A model generated the notes under the pieces. That model saw only the letters and a program-made list of their open reading frames with translations. It had not been told where the DNA came from and made no database searches. From the NCBI RefSeq assembly GCF_014831675.1, contig NZ_VJXY01000013.1:107006-171005 (forward strand): a stretch of 64,000 bases of DNA, written 5' to 3'. The position numbers and the translations under genes are program-made. Shown here piece after piece: positions 1-9,691 of this stretch (position 1 is its first letter; every line of letters starts with the position of its first letter). This DNA comes from Komarekiella delphini-convector SJRDD-AB1. GTDB lineage: Bacteria; Cyanobacteriota; Cyanobacteriia; Cyanobacteriales; Nostocaceae.

Positions 1-402
1 CTTTTGGAGCAGAACTTTTTTTTACTTTTAGTACGAAATCGGCTAATTTACGATTTAGATTTGCGATCGCTCTCGCTAATTTCCAACAAAGGTAACGTCC
101 TGGCTAATGCTGGTTCAATCCTGGATTTGGAATTTAGTTTAAAGACCCCTTGGGGAGCCAGGAACATTCAAAAAACTGAAACTGCTATTGAGCCAGAAAA
201 AAATGGCAAACAACTGGTATGGAAACTCCAGCCTGGTGAGCTAAACCATATAGAAGTGGTTTTCTGGCTTCCCAGTCCCCTTGGTATTGGTACGTTGCTG
301 ATTATCCTATTTATCTGCGGAGGATTGTACTTGAGATACAGTTTCATGCCAGACCCCAGAATTCAGTTTGCTCCCAAAGCCGCAGCTGCACAGGAACAAT
401 AA
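1..402 (+). CDS. DUF3153 family protein, C-terminal part (5' end outside window)
   Basis: This is the last ~133 codons of a gene that enters the window from the left. The reading frame is open to base 1, so the TTG at base 4 is not a credible start. The fragment ends with a single hydrophobic segment (about residues 95-112, beginning LGIGTLLIILFICGG) and a short charged tail, preceded by a mixed alpha/beta region. I recognise the pattern as that of cyanobacterial DUF3153 proteins, which usually have an N-terminal lipobox, an extracytoplasmic domain and a C-terminal membrane anchor. The function is unknown. The family call rests on remembered conservation of the NRLIYDLDLRSLSLIS and LPSPLGIGTL segments. 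Confidence 0.7.
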   Translation, partial: LLEQNFFLLLVRNRLIYDLDLRSLSLISNKGNVLANAGSILDLEFSLKTPWGARNIQKTETAIEPEKNGKQLVWKLQPGELNHIEVVFWLPSPLGIGTLLIILFICGGLYLRYSFMPDPRIQFAPKAAAAQEQ

Positions 403-481
403 ACTACTAAGCTCCCCAGCGTGGATTACCTTTTTTAGCCATGCTGGCGCATTCTCCATTAAATTTAAAACTCAGCAATAC

Positions 482-1126
482 TCAGGGTGATAATCGCTCT
501 ATCTTCCAACTACCGTCATTTAAGCGAGTATAAAGCAAGCGATCATGCAGGCGGCTAGAGCGTCCTTGCCAAAACTCAATTTCTGAGGGGATCACTCGTA
601 AGCCTCCCCAATGAGATGGTCGGGGAATCTCCTGGTTTTCATATTTACTCTGGAATTCCTGCAAGCGTTGCTCTAGAACTTCTCGGCTTTCGATCACCTC
701 GCTTTGATTAGATACCCACGCACCCAGGCGACTATTGGCAGGGCGGCTATGAAAATACTGATCTGACTCAGTTTCGGAAACTTTTTCCACATATCCAGAA
801 ATTCGGACTTGGCGTTCCAGTTCTGCCCACCAAAAAACCAAGGCCGCTTGCGGATTTTCTGCTAGTTCTTGCCCTTTATGACTGTTGTAATTGGTGAAGA
901 AGACAAAACCCCGTTGATCAAAATCTTTTAGCAACACCATTCTGGCTGAAGGTGTACCTTCTGGTGTAGCAGTGGCAATAGTCATAGCATTGGGTTCCGG
1001 CAGTTGCGCCGCTAGTGCCTGATCGAACCATTTTTTAAATTGTATAAAAGGATTAGGGTCAATCTCAGTTTTGCTTAAACCTTCCAAAGTGTAGTCTTTG
1101 CGAAGGTCAGCTATGGTTTTGTCCAT
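482..1126 (-). CDS. pdxH: Pyridoxamine 5'-phosphate oxidase
   Basis: This cytoplasmic FMN enzyme oxidises pyridoxine/pyridoxamine 5'-phosphate to pyridoxal 5'-phosphate, the last step of the vitamin B6 salvage route. The 214-residue length is normal. Visible family segments are the FMN/substrate region with [22 protein letters not shown] (split here as [11 protein letters not shown] and GFVFFTNY, about residues 59-78), [11 protein letters not shown] (about 131-141), and the C-terminal signature [13 protein letters not shown] (about 183-195) with the active-site Arg and His. It is transcribed divergently from the permease at 1253, with about 120 bp between them. Nothing is missing and confidence is high. 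Confidence 0.95.
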   Translation of the reverse strand: MDKTIADLRKDYTLEGLSKTEIDPNPFIQFKKWFDQALAAQLPEPNAMTIATATPEGTPSARMVLLKDFDQRGFVFFTNYNSHKGQELAENPQAALVFWWAELERQVRISGYVEKVSETESDQYFHSRPANSRLGAWVSNQSEVIESREVLEQRLQEFQSKYENQEIPRPSHWGGLRVIPSEIEFWQGRSSRLHDRLLYTRLNDGSWKIERLSP

Positions 1127-1252
1127 CGTGATTTGCTTCCTTGTGAGCAGATACTCTTATACACGTCTTTGATAAAATATCTATGATCATGACCAGTGCC
1201 AACACCAGTTTTACAAATTCTGTCAAAGAATACCTAAAATAGGTTGCATCAG

Positions 1253-2338
1253 ATGCGCCGTTCAGCCTCCCTTCAACGTTTGTTAATCTATGGTCTGAGC
1301 GGCCCGATTATTGCTCTCAATGTCTGGCTGCTGTCTGTACTTTTTCGCTATTTTCAGCATCCCATCACAATTTTGAGCGCTGCTGCGATTCTGGCTTTTC
1401 TATTAAATTACCTCGTCAAGTTCTTTGAACGCGCTTTAATTACTCGCACTCAGGCGGTGATTATTGTTTTACTGGCAACTTTAGCCCTGTTGGTTATTCT
1501 GGGTGTGACATTAGTGCCGTTGGTAATTGATCAAACCATCCAACTGTTAAATAATATTCCTGATTGGCTAACCGCCAGTCAAGCAAATCTGGAACAGTTT
1601 GAAAAATTCGCAAAGCAAAGACGTTTGCCCCTTGATTTGAGGGTTGTGAGTAATCAAATCAATGCCAACATTCAGAATTTAGTACAACAGTTAGCTTCTG
1701 GTGCTGTCGGATTTGCAGGGACACTGCTATCAGGATTACTGAACATAGTATTGGTGGTAGTGCTAGCGTTTTATATGCTCCTGTATGGCGATCGCGTGTG
1801 GTATGGTCTAATCAATCTTTTGCCGTCTAATATTAGCGTCCCCTTGACCAGATCCTTGCAGCTAAATTTTCAGAAATTTTTCCTTAGCCAGTTGTTGCTG
1901 GGGCTATTTATGATGGTGACTCTCACCCCAATTTTCTTGGTGATGAGAGTACCGTTTGCTCTATTATTTGCCATACTCATAGGTCTTTCCGAACTCATTC
2001 CTTTTATCGGGGCAACTCTAGGCATTGGTTTAGTGACAATTTTGGTACTATTGCAAAATTGGTGGTTGGCAGTTCAAGTGGCCTTGGCGGCAGTTCTGAT
2101 GCAGCAGATCAAAGACAACCTGTTAGCTCCCAAGTTACTGGGTAACTTTATCGGACTAAATCCCATCTGGATTTTTGTAGCTATTTTGATGGGGTTCGAG
2201 ATTGCTGGGTTTTTGGGGACATTAGTTGCTGTTCCGATTGCCGGTACTATCAAAGGTACTTTCGATGCTATCAAAAGTGGCAAATCCGATAATTTTGTAT
2301 CAACCGTAACTATTGCTCATGACCCACCTGAAAATTAA
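1253..2338 (+). CDS. AI-2E family transporter (PF01594-type permease)
   Basis: This is an integral membrane protein of about 361 residues with hydrophobic helices arranged as in the AI-2E/UPF0118 exporter family: three near the N-terminus, a soluble loop at about residues 100-150 (INANIQNLVQQLA), then five more helices. The family mark toward the C-terminus is visible (QQIKDNLLAPKLLGNFIGLNPI, read as QIKDNLLAPKLLG plus GLNPI). Family members export signals or act as Na+/H+ antiporters in some bacteria; the substrate here is unknown. The ATG at 1253 is preferred over the TTG at 1244 because AGG (1241-1243) then lies at a better Shine-Dalgarno distance. The start choice is moderately certain. 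Confidence 0.85.
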   Translation: MRRSASLQRLLIYGLSGPIIALNVWLLSVLFRYFQHPITILSAAAILAFLLNYLVKFFERALITRTQAVIIVLLATLALLVILGVTLVPLVIDQTIQLLNNIPDWLTASQANLEQFEKFAKQRRLPLDLRVVSNQINANIQNLVQQLASGAVGFAGTLLSGLLNIVLVVVLAFYMLLYGDRVWYGLINLLPSNISVPLTRSLQLNFQKFFLSQLLLGLFMMVTLTPIFLVMRVPFALLFAILIGLSELIPFIGATLGIGLVTILVLLQNWWLAVQVALAAVLMQQIKDNLLAPKLLGNFIGLNPIWIFVAILMGFEIAGFLGTLVAVPIAGTIKGTFDAIKSGKSDNFVSTVTIAHDPPEN

Positions 2339-2573
2339 GACAGAAGTTCAAAAATTAAAGGTAACAAAGCCAAAATTCTTCCTTTGAATTTTTAACTTTG
2401 TAATACCATGTGGTTGTCTAATTTAATTGTTGAAACTTGCGCGATCGCCATCTGGCTAATTTCAGAATAAAACAAGCACAAGCGAATGTGCAAAATGTGC
2501 AAGCACACGCTCAATCAATTTATTGTTGAATTTATCGTCTTTGGAATCTTATTACTTAACCTAGAACTAGTTG

Positions 2574-3404
2574 ATGGATGCTTCCGAGCTATTAGAAACA
2601 ATTACACTCCTGATTGAGCAAGCTGAACGGGGGGAAATTGATCCCTGGGATGTCCAAGTAATCGAGGTGATTGACCGTTATTTAGAACTAATGGCACCAG
2701 AGGCAACAGAAAGGGGCTATGAAGCCGACTTGTCTCAATCTGGACAAGCTTTTTTGTCAGCATCAATGCTAGTTTTATTCAAAGCAAACACCTTGATGCA
2801 ATTGTCTTCAGGAGCAGATGCACAAGAAGATGTAGCAGATGATGCAATCTTAGAAAGTGAAGATGGGATATTACATCAGGCTCACCGTCTGCCATTAGAA
2901 CGACAATTGCGTCGTCGTCCAGCGGCAATGCCACCACCAAAACGCCGCGTCACTCTGCAAGAGTTAATTGAGCAATTGCAGATCATGGCGAACCAGCTAA
3001 AGCTTGTACAGAAAGCCAATAAACCAATTCGTCCCAAGCGTCAGCCTAGTGTCCAAACGATGCGGGAAGCACTAGAGTTAGCTCACCAAGAAAATCTGAC
3101 GGAAGTAGCTGGGGAATTAGAACAGGTATTGTATCTTTCAGCAGGAGAGTTACATTTAGAACAAAATTGGTTAAATCTGGAACAACTTGTAGAGTTGTGG
3201 TTAAAAACAAAGCAATCATACCAAAATGGTTCTGGCCATGAATCAAAACACAGTCACCTAGTTAGTGTTTTTTGGGCACTACTACTACTTTCGGCTCAAT
3301 CCAAAGTAGAGCTATTTCAAGAGGAGTTTTACCATGAGATCAAAATTCGCTTACTTACAGATACAGCTAATACTTACAAGCCCTTCGAGCAACCAATGAA
3401 CTAA
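2574..3404 (+). CDS. scpA: Segregation and condensation protein A
   Basis: ScpA is the kleisin subunit that bridges SMC dimers with ScpB in bacterial chromosome condensation. The 276-residue protein has the N-terminal kleisin signature (LLETITLLIEQAERGEIDPW, then DVQVIEVIDRYLE, about residues 5-40) and a C-terminal winged-helix region (SVFWALLLLSAQSKVELFQE, about 230-250). The middle is basic and low in complexity (RRRPAAMPPPKRR), as is usual for cyanobacterial ScpA. A TTG codon directly precedes the ATG at 2574 and could also be used. It stands alone here; scpB is not in the window. Confidence 0.88.
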   Translation: MDASELLETITLLIEQAERGEIDPWDVQVIEVIDRYLELMAPEATERGYEADLSQSGQAFLSASMLVLFKANTLMQLSSGADAQEDVADDAILESEDGILHQAHRLPLERQLRRRPAAMPPPKRRVTLQELIEQLQIMANQLKLVQKANKPIRPKRQPSVQTMREALELAHQENLTEVAGELEQVLYLSAGELHLEQNWLNLEQLVELWLKTKQSYQNGSGHESKHSHLVSVFWALLLLSAQSKVELFQEEFYHEIKIRLLTDTANTYKPFEQPMN

Positions 3405-3637
3405 GTAAGTCAGAAGCAGCCCTAGAGATAATTTACAGATTTTTGCTTCAGCCCCAAAATCCGGGTAAATTGAAAAGATAACTGATCGCTTGTCATCTAG
3501 CCATATCTAATGGTTGCAATAACCAGCAAATTATCGTTATTCCTATGTTTAGGGATAACTTAGAGCAGAAATAAAAACTGATGATTAAGTATCACTCGAT
3601 GAAAGTAAACTGGCTTGTGGTTGAGGAATAAACTTTT

Positions 3638-4807
3638 ATGAAAGCGATGATTCTCGCGGCGGGCAAGGGTACTCGCGTTCGTCCGATTACCTATACAACT
3701 CCCAAACCGATGATTCCTATCCTGCAAAAGCCAGTGATGGAATTTTTACTAGAACTGTTACGCCAACACGGTTTTGACCAGATTATGGTCAATGTTAGTC
3801 ACTTGGCTGAGGAAATAGAAAACTATTTTCGTGATGGGCAGCGGTTTGGTGTACAAATTGCCTATTCTTTTGAAGGGAAAATTGATGACGACGGTAAACT
3901 GGTGGGGGAAGCAATCGGTTCTGCTGGAGGGATGCGCCGCATCCAAGATTTCTCACCATTTTTTGATGATACCTTTGTGGTGTTGTGCGGCGATGCTTTG
4001 ATTGACTTGGATTTGACTGCGGCGGTAAAGTGGCATAAATCCAAAGGCTCAATCGCCACTATCATTACAAAATCTGTCCCACAAGAAGAAGTGTCTAGTT
4101 ACGGTGTGGTCGTCACCGACGAAGATAGTCGTGTCAAAGCTTTCCAAGAAAAACCTTCAACCGAAGAGGCTCTGAGCACTAACATCAACACAGGTATTTA
4201 TATCTTTGAGCCAGAGGTGTTTAATTACATTCCTTCTGGAATAGAGTACGACATCGGTAGCCAATTATTTCCCAAACTAGTGGAAATTAAAGCCCCATTT
4301 TACGCCATCCCTATGGATTTTGAATGGGTAGATATTGGTAAAGTACCAGACTACTGGCGAGCGATTCGTGGTGTGCTACTGCGCGAAATCAAAAACGTGC
4401 AAATCCCAGGTCATGAAGTTGCTCCTGGAATCTACACTGGTTTAAATGTTGCCGTAAATTGGGACAAAGTGGATATCACAGGCCCAGTCTACATTGGTGG
4501 CATGACCAGAATAGAAGACGGAGCTAAAATCGTGGGCCCAGCCATGATTGGCCCTAATTGCTGGATATGCAGCGGTGCAACAGTAGAAAACAGCGTGATT
4601 TTTGAATGGTCACGCCTGGGGCCAGGAGTCCGCTTGGTTGATAAGTTAGTGTTTGGACGTTACTGCGTAGATAAAACTGGTGCTGCAATTGATGTCCAGG
4701 CTGCTGCTTTAGACTGGCTGATTACTGATGCCCGTCAAACACCACCATCCCAGACACCACTTGAGCGACAAGCGATCGCTGAATTGCTTGGGACAAATAC
4801 AAATTAG
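3638..4807 (+). CDS. NDP-sugar pyrophosphorylase (nucleotidyltransferase plus left-handed beta-helix)
   Basis: This 389-residue enzyme is predicted to join a sugar 1-phosphate to an NTP for polysaccharide or glycolipid synthesis. The N-terminal nucleotidyltransferase domain (1-240) carries the GxGTRxRPxT signature (LAAGKGTRVRPIT), the PKPM motif, the sugar-site segment VVLCGDALIDLD, and a second metal-site region (FEWVDIGKVPDYW). The C-terminal part (about 260-350) shows hexapeptide-type turns (GPVYIGGMTRIEDGAKIVGPAMIGP) typical of mannose-1-phosphate guanylyltransferase-like proteins. Substrate specificity cannot be read from the sequence. A GAGGAATAA Shine-Dalgarno region precedes the ATG. 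It converges with speA across a heptamer-repeat spacer. Confidence 0.88.
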   Translation: MKAMILAAGKGTRVRPITYTTPKPMIPILQKPVMEFLLELLRQHGFDQIMVNVSHLAEEIENYFRDGQRFGVQIAYSFEGKIDDDGKLVGEAIGSAGGMRRIQDFSPFFDDTFVVLCGDALIDLDLTAAVKWHKSKGSIATIITKSVPQEEVSSYGVVVTDEDSRVKAFQEKPSTEEALSTNINTGIYIFEPEVFNYIPSGIEYDIGSQLFPKLVEIKAPFYAIPMDFEWVDIGKVPDYWRAIRGVLLREIKNVQIPGHEVAPGIYTGLNVAVNWDKVDITGPVYIGGMTRIEDGAKIVGPAMIGPNCWICSGATVENSVIFEWSRLGPGVRLVDKLVFGRYCVDKTGAAIDVQAAALDWLITDARQTPPSQTPLERQAIAELLGTNTN

Positions 4808-4872
4808 GGACTGGGGACTGGGGACTGGGGACTGGGTATTAAGACATTTTCCTAACCCCTAGTCCCTAGTCT
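4807..4872. repeat. GGGGACT heptamer tandem repeat with inverted partner
   Basis: About four head-to-tail copies of GGGGACT lie at 4807-4836, followed after about 20 bp by inverted relatives (CCCCTAGTCCCTAGTC, about 4855-4870). The two arms can fold into a long GC-rich hairpin between two convergent genes, so the repeat may double as a bidirectional terminator. It is a short tandemly repeated repetitive sequence of the kind typical of Nostoc. Confidence 0.8.
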
Positions 4873-6915
4873 TTAACTATTTAGATATGTGTATCGTCTG
4901 AGGCTCTGCTCGTAGGTTTGCAGTAATCGCTGAGATTCTGCCAGAGTAATGCGCTTTTCCTCCAAAGCTTTCTCGCAACGCTGGCGGATGTTTTCCACCA
5001 TATCTTCGGAGTCATACTGCACGTAGCTCACGACTTCGCTCATGGTGTCACCTTTGACAACGTGTTCAATCTGGTAGCCTTTGGGGGTCAACTGGATATG
5101 AACTGCGTTGGTGTCGCCAAAAAGGTTGTGCAAATTGCCCATAATTTCTTGGTAAGCTCCATTCAGGAACATACCTAAATAATAGGGTTCTCCCGGCTTA
5201 TAGGGGTGCAGTTCTAAAACTGATTTGACATCGCGCAGGTCAATAAAGCGGTCAATTTTACCATCACTATCGCAGGTCAGGTCGGCTAAAATGCCCCGGC
5301 GCGTCGGTTCTTCATCTAAGCGGTGTATCGGCAGGATTGGAAATAACTGGTCGATCGCCCAGCAATCCGGTGCTGATTGAAACACAGACATATTTACGTA
5401 GTAAATGGAAGCCATGATTTTTTCTAAGTCTTCCAATTCATCGGGTACGTATTCTTGCTGCCTGGTAATGTCAAGAATTTTTTGACAACAAGCCCAGTAG
5501 AGTCGCTCGGCTTTGGCTCGTTCTTTGAGGCGTAAAATTCCTAAATTGAAGCGGCTGATAGCTTCTTCTTTGAATTGAGTGGCGTCGTGGTAGAACTCCT
5601 GGTAATTCTCGATGTTAATTGATTGGTAGGTTTCCCAGAGGTAATTAATTACTGGGGATTCTCCCTCTTGCGGTGGTTCTGGTGCATTCAGAGGGACATC
5701 ACTGGTACTGAGAACGTCAAAAATCAATACTGACTGATGAGAAGCGATCGCTCGTCCACTTTCACTAATCAATGTTGGTACGTTGATCTGCCGCTCAGCA
5801 CAGGTATCTTTTAACTCTGCCACGATGTCGTTGGCATAGTTCTGCATATTGTAATTTTTCGAGGTGTAAAAATTGGTTTGGGAACCGTCGTAATCTACAC
5901 CCAAGCCACCACCGACATCCAGGTATTTCATATCTGCCCCCAGCATCGCCAACTCTACGTAGATACGACTAGCTTCTTGGATGGCATCTTTAATCACATT
6001 GATAGCAGAGATTTGTGAGCCAATGTGGAAGTGCATTAACTGCAAAGAATCGAGCAAGTCAGCTTCGCGTAACTTGTCAACTGCCTCCATTACTTCAGGC
6101 ATTGTCAAACCAAATTTAGCGCGATCGCCGCTGGAGGTTCCCCAACGTCCCATGCCTTGAGTACTGAGTTTAGCGCGAACTCCCAAAATCGGCTTAATAC
6201 CTAACTGACGGTTAGCGGCAATTACCAGATCGACTTCTTCAATCTGTTCTAAAACGATAATCGGTGTTTGCCCAAGTCTTTGGGCTAACATTGCTGTTTC
6301 GATGTATTCTTGGTCTTTGTAGCCATTGCAAACTAGCAATGCTCCTGGTGTATCCAAGGTAGCCAGAGCAATCATTAATTCTGGCTTAGAACCGGCTTCT
6401 AGACCAAATTGATGTGGCTTACCAAATTTCACTAAATCTTCAATCAAGTGCCGCTCTTGGTTACACTTGACGGGAAACACGCCACGATAGACGCCAGGGT
6501 AGTTGTAGCGGGCGATCGCTTTAGCAAAACAAGCGTTCAACCGCTCAATTCGGTTTTCCAAAATATCAGAAAATCGAATCAAGATGGGAAGTCCCAAACT
6601 ACGCTGCTTCAAAGAATTGACTAATTCAAACAAGTCCAGAGAACCCCCGCGATCGCCTTTGGGGGAAACAGTGACATGACCAGCAGCGTTAATCGAAAAA
6701 TAAGGCTGTCCCCAACCTTCAATGCGGTACAGGGCTTCGCTATCCTCTATTTTCCAGGAGCGAGGCACATCTCCTGTGGTACTACTAGGTGGTAATAGCT
6801 TTTTTTGCTTGTGATTTTTCACTTCAGATTTATGTCCATTGGACGGTACTTTTACCACCTCGTCAGATGTAGCAGTTGACTCAACACCCATTTCTTCCTG
6901 ACCTCTGTGTTTCAC
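4873..6915 (-). CDS. speA: Biosynthetic arginine decarboxylase
   Basis: This PLP enzyme of fold type III converts arginine to agmatine, the entry to putrescine and spermidine synthesis. The 680-residue length fits the SpeA family. Diagnostic pieces are VYRGVFPVKCNQERHLIEDL (the PLP lysine is in VKCNQ), the LMHFHIGSQI motif, the glycine-rich PLP-phosphate loop YLDVGGGLGVDYDG, and the late DLTCDSDGKIDRF with the conserved cysteine. The first ~40 residues are a variable charged tail. A second ATG at 6891 (reading MGVESTATS) is an equally possible start. It reads toward the NDP-sugar gene and is divergent from ndk. Confidence 0.95.
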   Translation of the reverse strand: MKHRGQEEMGVESTATSDEVVKVPSNGHKSEVKNHKQKKLLPPSSTTGDVPRSWKIEDSEALYRIEGWGQPYFSINAAGHVTVSPKGDRGGSLDLFELVNSLKQRSLGLPILIRFSDILENRIERLNACFAKAIARYNYPGVYRGVFPVKCNQERHLIEDLVKFGKPHQFGLEAGSKPELMIALATLDTPGALLVCNGYKDQEYIETAMLAQRLGQTPIIVLEQIEEVDLVIAANRQLGIKPILGVRAKLSTQGMGRWGTSSGDRAKFGLTMPEVMEAVDKLREADLLDSLQLMHFHIGSQISAINVIKDAIQEASRIYVELAMLGADMKYLDVGGGLGVDYDGSQTNFYTSKNYNMQNYANDIVAELKDTCAERQINVPTLISESGRAIASHQSVLIFDVLSTSDVPLNAPEPPQEGESPVINYLWETYQSINIENYQEFYHDATQFKEEAISRFNLGILRLKERAKAERLYWACCQKILDITRQQEYVPDELEDLEKIMASIYYVNMSVFQSAPDCWAIDQLFPILPIHRLDEEPTRRGILADLTCDSDGKIDRFIDLRDVKSVLELHPYKPGEPYYLGMFLNGAYQEIMGNLHNLFGDTNAVHIQLTPKGYQIEHVVKGDTMSEVVSYVQYDSEDMVENIRQRCEKALEEKRITLAESQRLLQTYEQSLRRYTYLNS

Positions 6916-7122
6916 CCACGAATTAACAATTTAGCGCATTCATTTGCGAACGGATATGCACCTAAAGATAATTTCTGAGATAAACTCTGATTGGTCAAGA
7001 GTCGTATGTCATTGGTCACTAGTCATTAGTCTGGAGTGTAAAACCCTGAGAAAAAGGACAAAGAACAGAGGACAAAAGACAATTGACCAGATAAAAAATT
7101 TATTAAGTTTTGGGAGTTAGCT

Positions 7123-7572
7123 TTGGAACGCACATTCTTAGCAATTAAGCCTGATGGCGTACAGCGTGGATTGGTGGGTGAAATTATCCGTCGCTTTGAA
7201 ACTAAAGGCTTTACCCTCGTTGGCTTGAAGTTTCTGAAAGTCAGCCGGGAATTAGCTGAACAGCACTACGATGTTCACCGCGAAAGACCTTTTTTTGGTG
7301 GTTTAGTTGAATTTATCACTTCTAGTCCAGTGGTAGCGATGGTTTGGGAAGGGGATGGCGTCGTTGCTTCTGCTAGAAAGATTATTGGTGCGACAAACCC
7401 ACTGACAGCAGAACCAGGAACAATTCGGGGCGACTTTGGCCTTAATATTGGTCGCAATTTAATCCACGGTTCTGATGCTCAAGAAACCGCACAACGAGAA
7501 ATTGCTCTGTGGTTCAAAGATGAAGAATTAGTCAGTTGGCAACCGCACTTGACCCCTTGGTTGCACGAATAG
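7123..7572 (+). CDS. ndk: Nucleoside diphosphate kinase
   Basis: Ndk transfers the gamma-phosphate between nucleoside triphosphates and diphosphates in the cytoplasm. The 149 residues cover the complete family: [20 protein letters not shown] at the N-terminus and the active-site NLIHGSD motif (phosphohistidine, about residue 115). The start codon is TTG at 7123, supported by TGGGAG 10 bases upstream and by the N-terminal match to the family; no ATG is suitable. The ~200-bp spacer on the left holds AGTCATT-type heptamers, and the gene converges with the TerC gene. Confidence 0.96.
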   Translation: MERTFLAIKPDGVQRGLVGEIIRRFETKGFTLVGLKFLKVSRELAEQHYDVHRERPFFGGLVEFITSSPVVAMVWEGDGVVASARKIIGATNPLTAEPGTIRGDFGLNIGRNLIHGSDAQETAQREIALWFKDEELVSWQPHLTPWLHE

Positions 7573-7579
7573 TAAAGAG

Positions 7580-7612
7580 GATGAGGACTGGGGACTGGGG
7601 ACTGGGAAGATA
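7580..7612. repeat. GGGGACT heptamer repeat
   Basis: Three head-to-tail GGGGACT-like units lie directly after the ndk stop codon, in the spacer between the convergent ndk and TerC genes. They are the same heptamer as at 4807 and 38670. Confidence 0.75.
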
Positions 7613-7696
7613 TTGGATAGGTGAACAAGACTAATTGTTATTTCCTCCACTCCTGTACTCCCTTGCTCCCCCTGCCCCTGTGCTCCTGTGCTTTTG

Positions 7697-8419
7697 TCAC
7701 TTCGAGACTTCAGTTTTTTCCGGTTCTTCTTGGGGTAATTCGATAACACTACGCTTCGTAAATCCCCACGCTAAGATGAGGCCGATCGCAGTAATCATAA
7801 ACCATTCTGGTGGGACTAAAGCATCATTCACCACTTTTAATAACAGCCGCAAGCCTACTAAAGCTACAGTTACATAGCCTGCATCCTCTAGGTTTTCAAA
7901 TTCATCTAGCCATCGGATAAACAATCCCGCCATAAATCTCAGTGTAATAATACCGATTGTTGCACCCGTCAGCACTAGCCACCTTTCTTGAGAAACAGCG
8001 ATCGCAGTTGTCACGCTATCCAAAGAAAATGCTAAATCTGTAAATGCAATCACGGGGATCGCTTGCCATAGTGAGTTGAAGCGAGGGCCGTGATGATGAT
8101 CGTCCTCTGTTTCTTGAGAAGTAAAATGTTGGAATACCAGCCACAACAAGTATGCAGCGCCCAAAAATTCAAATTGCCAGAATTTTTGCACCCAAGTTGC
8201 AGTTAGAATCAGGGAGATTCGCAGCACATAGGCAACGACCAAACCAAAGTTGAGTGCCTGACGCTCAAGTTTTTTGTCCTCCAGTCCTTGGGCGATCGCA
8301 GCGAGGGCGATCGCATTATCAGCGGATAGTACTGCCTCTAAAAAAATCAGGATCAGCAGGACTATAGAGGCTTCAACGCTGAAATGAAAGTTCAGGTAAT
8401 CAAAAATTCGGTCTAACAT
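7697..8419 (-). CDS. TerC family integral membrane protein
   Basis: This 240-residue polytopic protein has about seven hydrophobic helices. The first carries the acidic TerC signature (FLEAVLSADNAIALAAIAQ, about residues 27-45), repeated later as FTDLAFSLDSVTTAIAV (about 124-140), the two metal-site helices of the family. TerC proteins are linked to tellurite resistance, manganese export and, in chloroplasts, thylakoid membrane assembly; the role here cannot be chosen from sequence. A His-rich loop (DDHHHG, about 105-110) lies between the halves. Its 3' end converges with ndk. Confidence 0.88.
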   Translation of the reverse strand: MLDRIFDYLNFHFSVEASIVLLILIFLEAVLSADNAIALAAIAQGLEDKKLERQALNFGLVVAYVLRISLILTATWVQKFWQFEFLGAAYLLWLVFQHFTSQETEDDHHHGPRFNSLWQAIPVIAFTDLAFSLDSVTTAIAVSQERWLVLTGATIGIITLRFMAGLFIRWLDEFENLEDAGYVTVALVGLRLLLKVVNDALVPPEWFMITAIGLILAWGFTKRSVIELPQEEPEKTEVSK

Positions 8420-8650
8420 TCCGGGTTCTCAAGCAGCGATTAAAAATTAACAGGATTAGCCAATTTAGCCAATTTAATATAAACAGTGCAATAAATTGCT
8501 ACTTTTAATCCAGCTTAACGTGGTTGCGGTGCATTCTGAAGGCGATGTCCAAGGGGAAGCCATCCGGTGACGCTCGTGATTCGCCAGAAAATCTGTATTT
8601 TTTTATACGGATACATCATATATATTTTTAAATATAATTGTATATCAATA

Positions 8651-9004
8651 AAATTTGAGGCATTGCTGAATCAGGGGATGAAATTTGATGTATTGAAATC
8701 TTAAACTCTTTATTCTCTCTGTCTTGAAAAGTTTCCTAGGTCGGGCTAACCCTCCTTCTCCTGACGGAGACCGGAGGCGAACAGAACTTTTCGCTGCGTC
8801 TGTGCCTTGAAAAGTTATCAACGCTATGCCGGTCTTACTGCCCAACCGTTCTTTTAGAACGGTTGCCTTGTGTCCTCTGGACACAAGGGGGAGGCGCAAG
8901 GCTTTGCGCCTCTCGGCAGTGAACAGACCATCGCCGGAAGCCGGCGCTCAGACTTTCCGCTGCGTTAAATAAATCATCCCGCAATTATGCAACGCCAAAT
9001 TTGA
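8651..9004. mobile_element. MITE 1 (non-autonomous element, 338 bp) with 8-bp target duplication
   Basis: The element body is 8659-8996. Its ends are imperfect 22-bp terminal inverted repeats: GGCATTGCTGAATCAGGGG at the left and the complement of GGCGTTGCATAATTGCGGG at the right, both continuing into ATG inward. It is flanked by an exact 8-bp direct repeat, AAATTTGA (8651-8658 and 8997-9004), expected of a target-site duplication. No transposase frame is present. The interior is a string of hairpins: AACCGTTC/GAACGGTT, CTTGTGTCC/GGACACAAG, GAGGCGCAA/TTGCGCCTC and CGCCGG/CCGGCG. The same terminal repeats occur at 12654-12832, so this is one member of a family. Parent IS unknown; the ends resemble the GGC(T/G)TTGTTGAAT type of the IS5/IS903 group. 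Confidence 0.85.
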
Positions 9005-9691
9005 TTGTTTCAGACAGATGACAACCATTCAACAGACAGGTAATTCAATACAGATCAGCCAAAAATCCTGATGTAGAGACACGATTTATCATGTCTTCAA
9101 AGACAAATTATCTGTACAAATAATCCTTAACCTAACCGTATTGACAGGTATTGACTATTTGCTTATTTTGGATAAAAATCAAACTTTCATGCCTGAAAAG
9201 AGTTACTAAACACTCGATTATTTAGTCCAATGTGTAAGTTGTATGAGATTTTATATGAGTTTTTATATGAGTTTTCAGGTCTAGCAGATACACAATCAAA
9301 GCAAAAATTTTAGTTTAATAAATCAGTAGAGATCCTGTTTTTCAGAAAAAAGTTTTCTTCAAAAATTAGTCTTAATGAGACTAACTTAAAATATCTATTT
9401 TTTGACTATTTATTCATGTAAAGTGGGGAATATATCGTATGGGAATAGTCTTCTGGAGAAAAGTATTTGATTTGATTAAAAAGGGTAGAAGTAATTTTCG
9501 ATAAAAAGCGATCCCGCTACTCTTTCTCCTCTGGATTGCTTCTGAAGCCAGAACACTTAGCTTAGTTAGTAAAATTTGTAAAGTGTAAACATAGTAATAA
9601 ATTAGAATACCTAATTTACTTAGACCTGAGATTCATGTGACAATAGTGGAATTAGGGTTGAAAATTATACTTAATACTAAGGAAATCCAAC
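9005..9691. other. 687-bp gene-free stretch
   Basis: AT-rich sequence between MITE 1 and the secreted protein gene. I see no coding frame with family features, no RNA gene and no convincing terminator. The ORF at 9692 needs a promoter somewhere here, but no single -10/-35 pair stands out. Confidence 0.5.

Noticed and set aside
4807-4872. Tandem repeats as a CRISPR array
   Set aside because: Units are 7 bp, have no spacers and no cas genes nearby; they are heptamer repeats.
8645-8899. 84-codon frame on the minus strand
   Set aside because: It lies almost wholly inside MITE 1 and is created by hairpin repeats; no protein family look.
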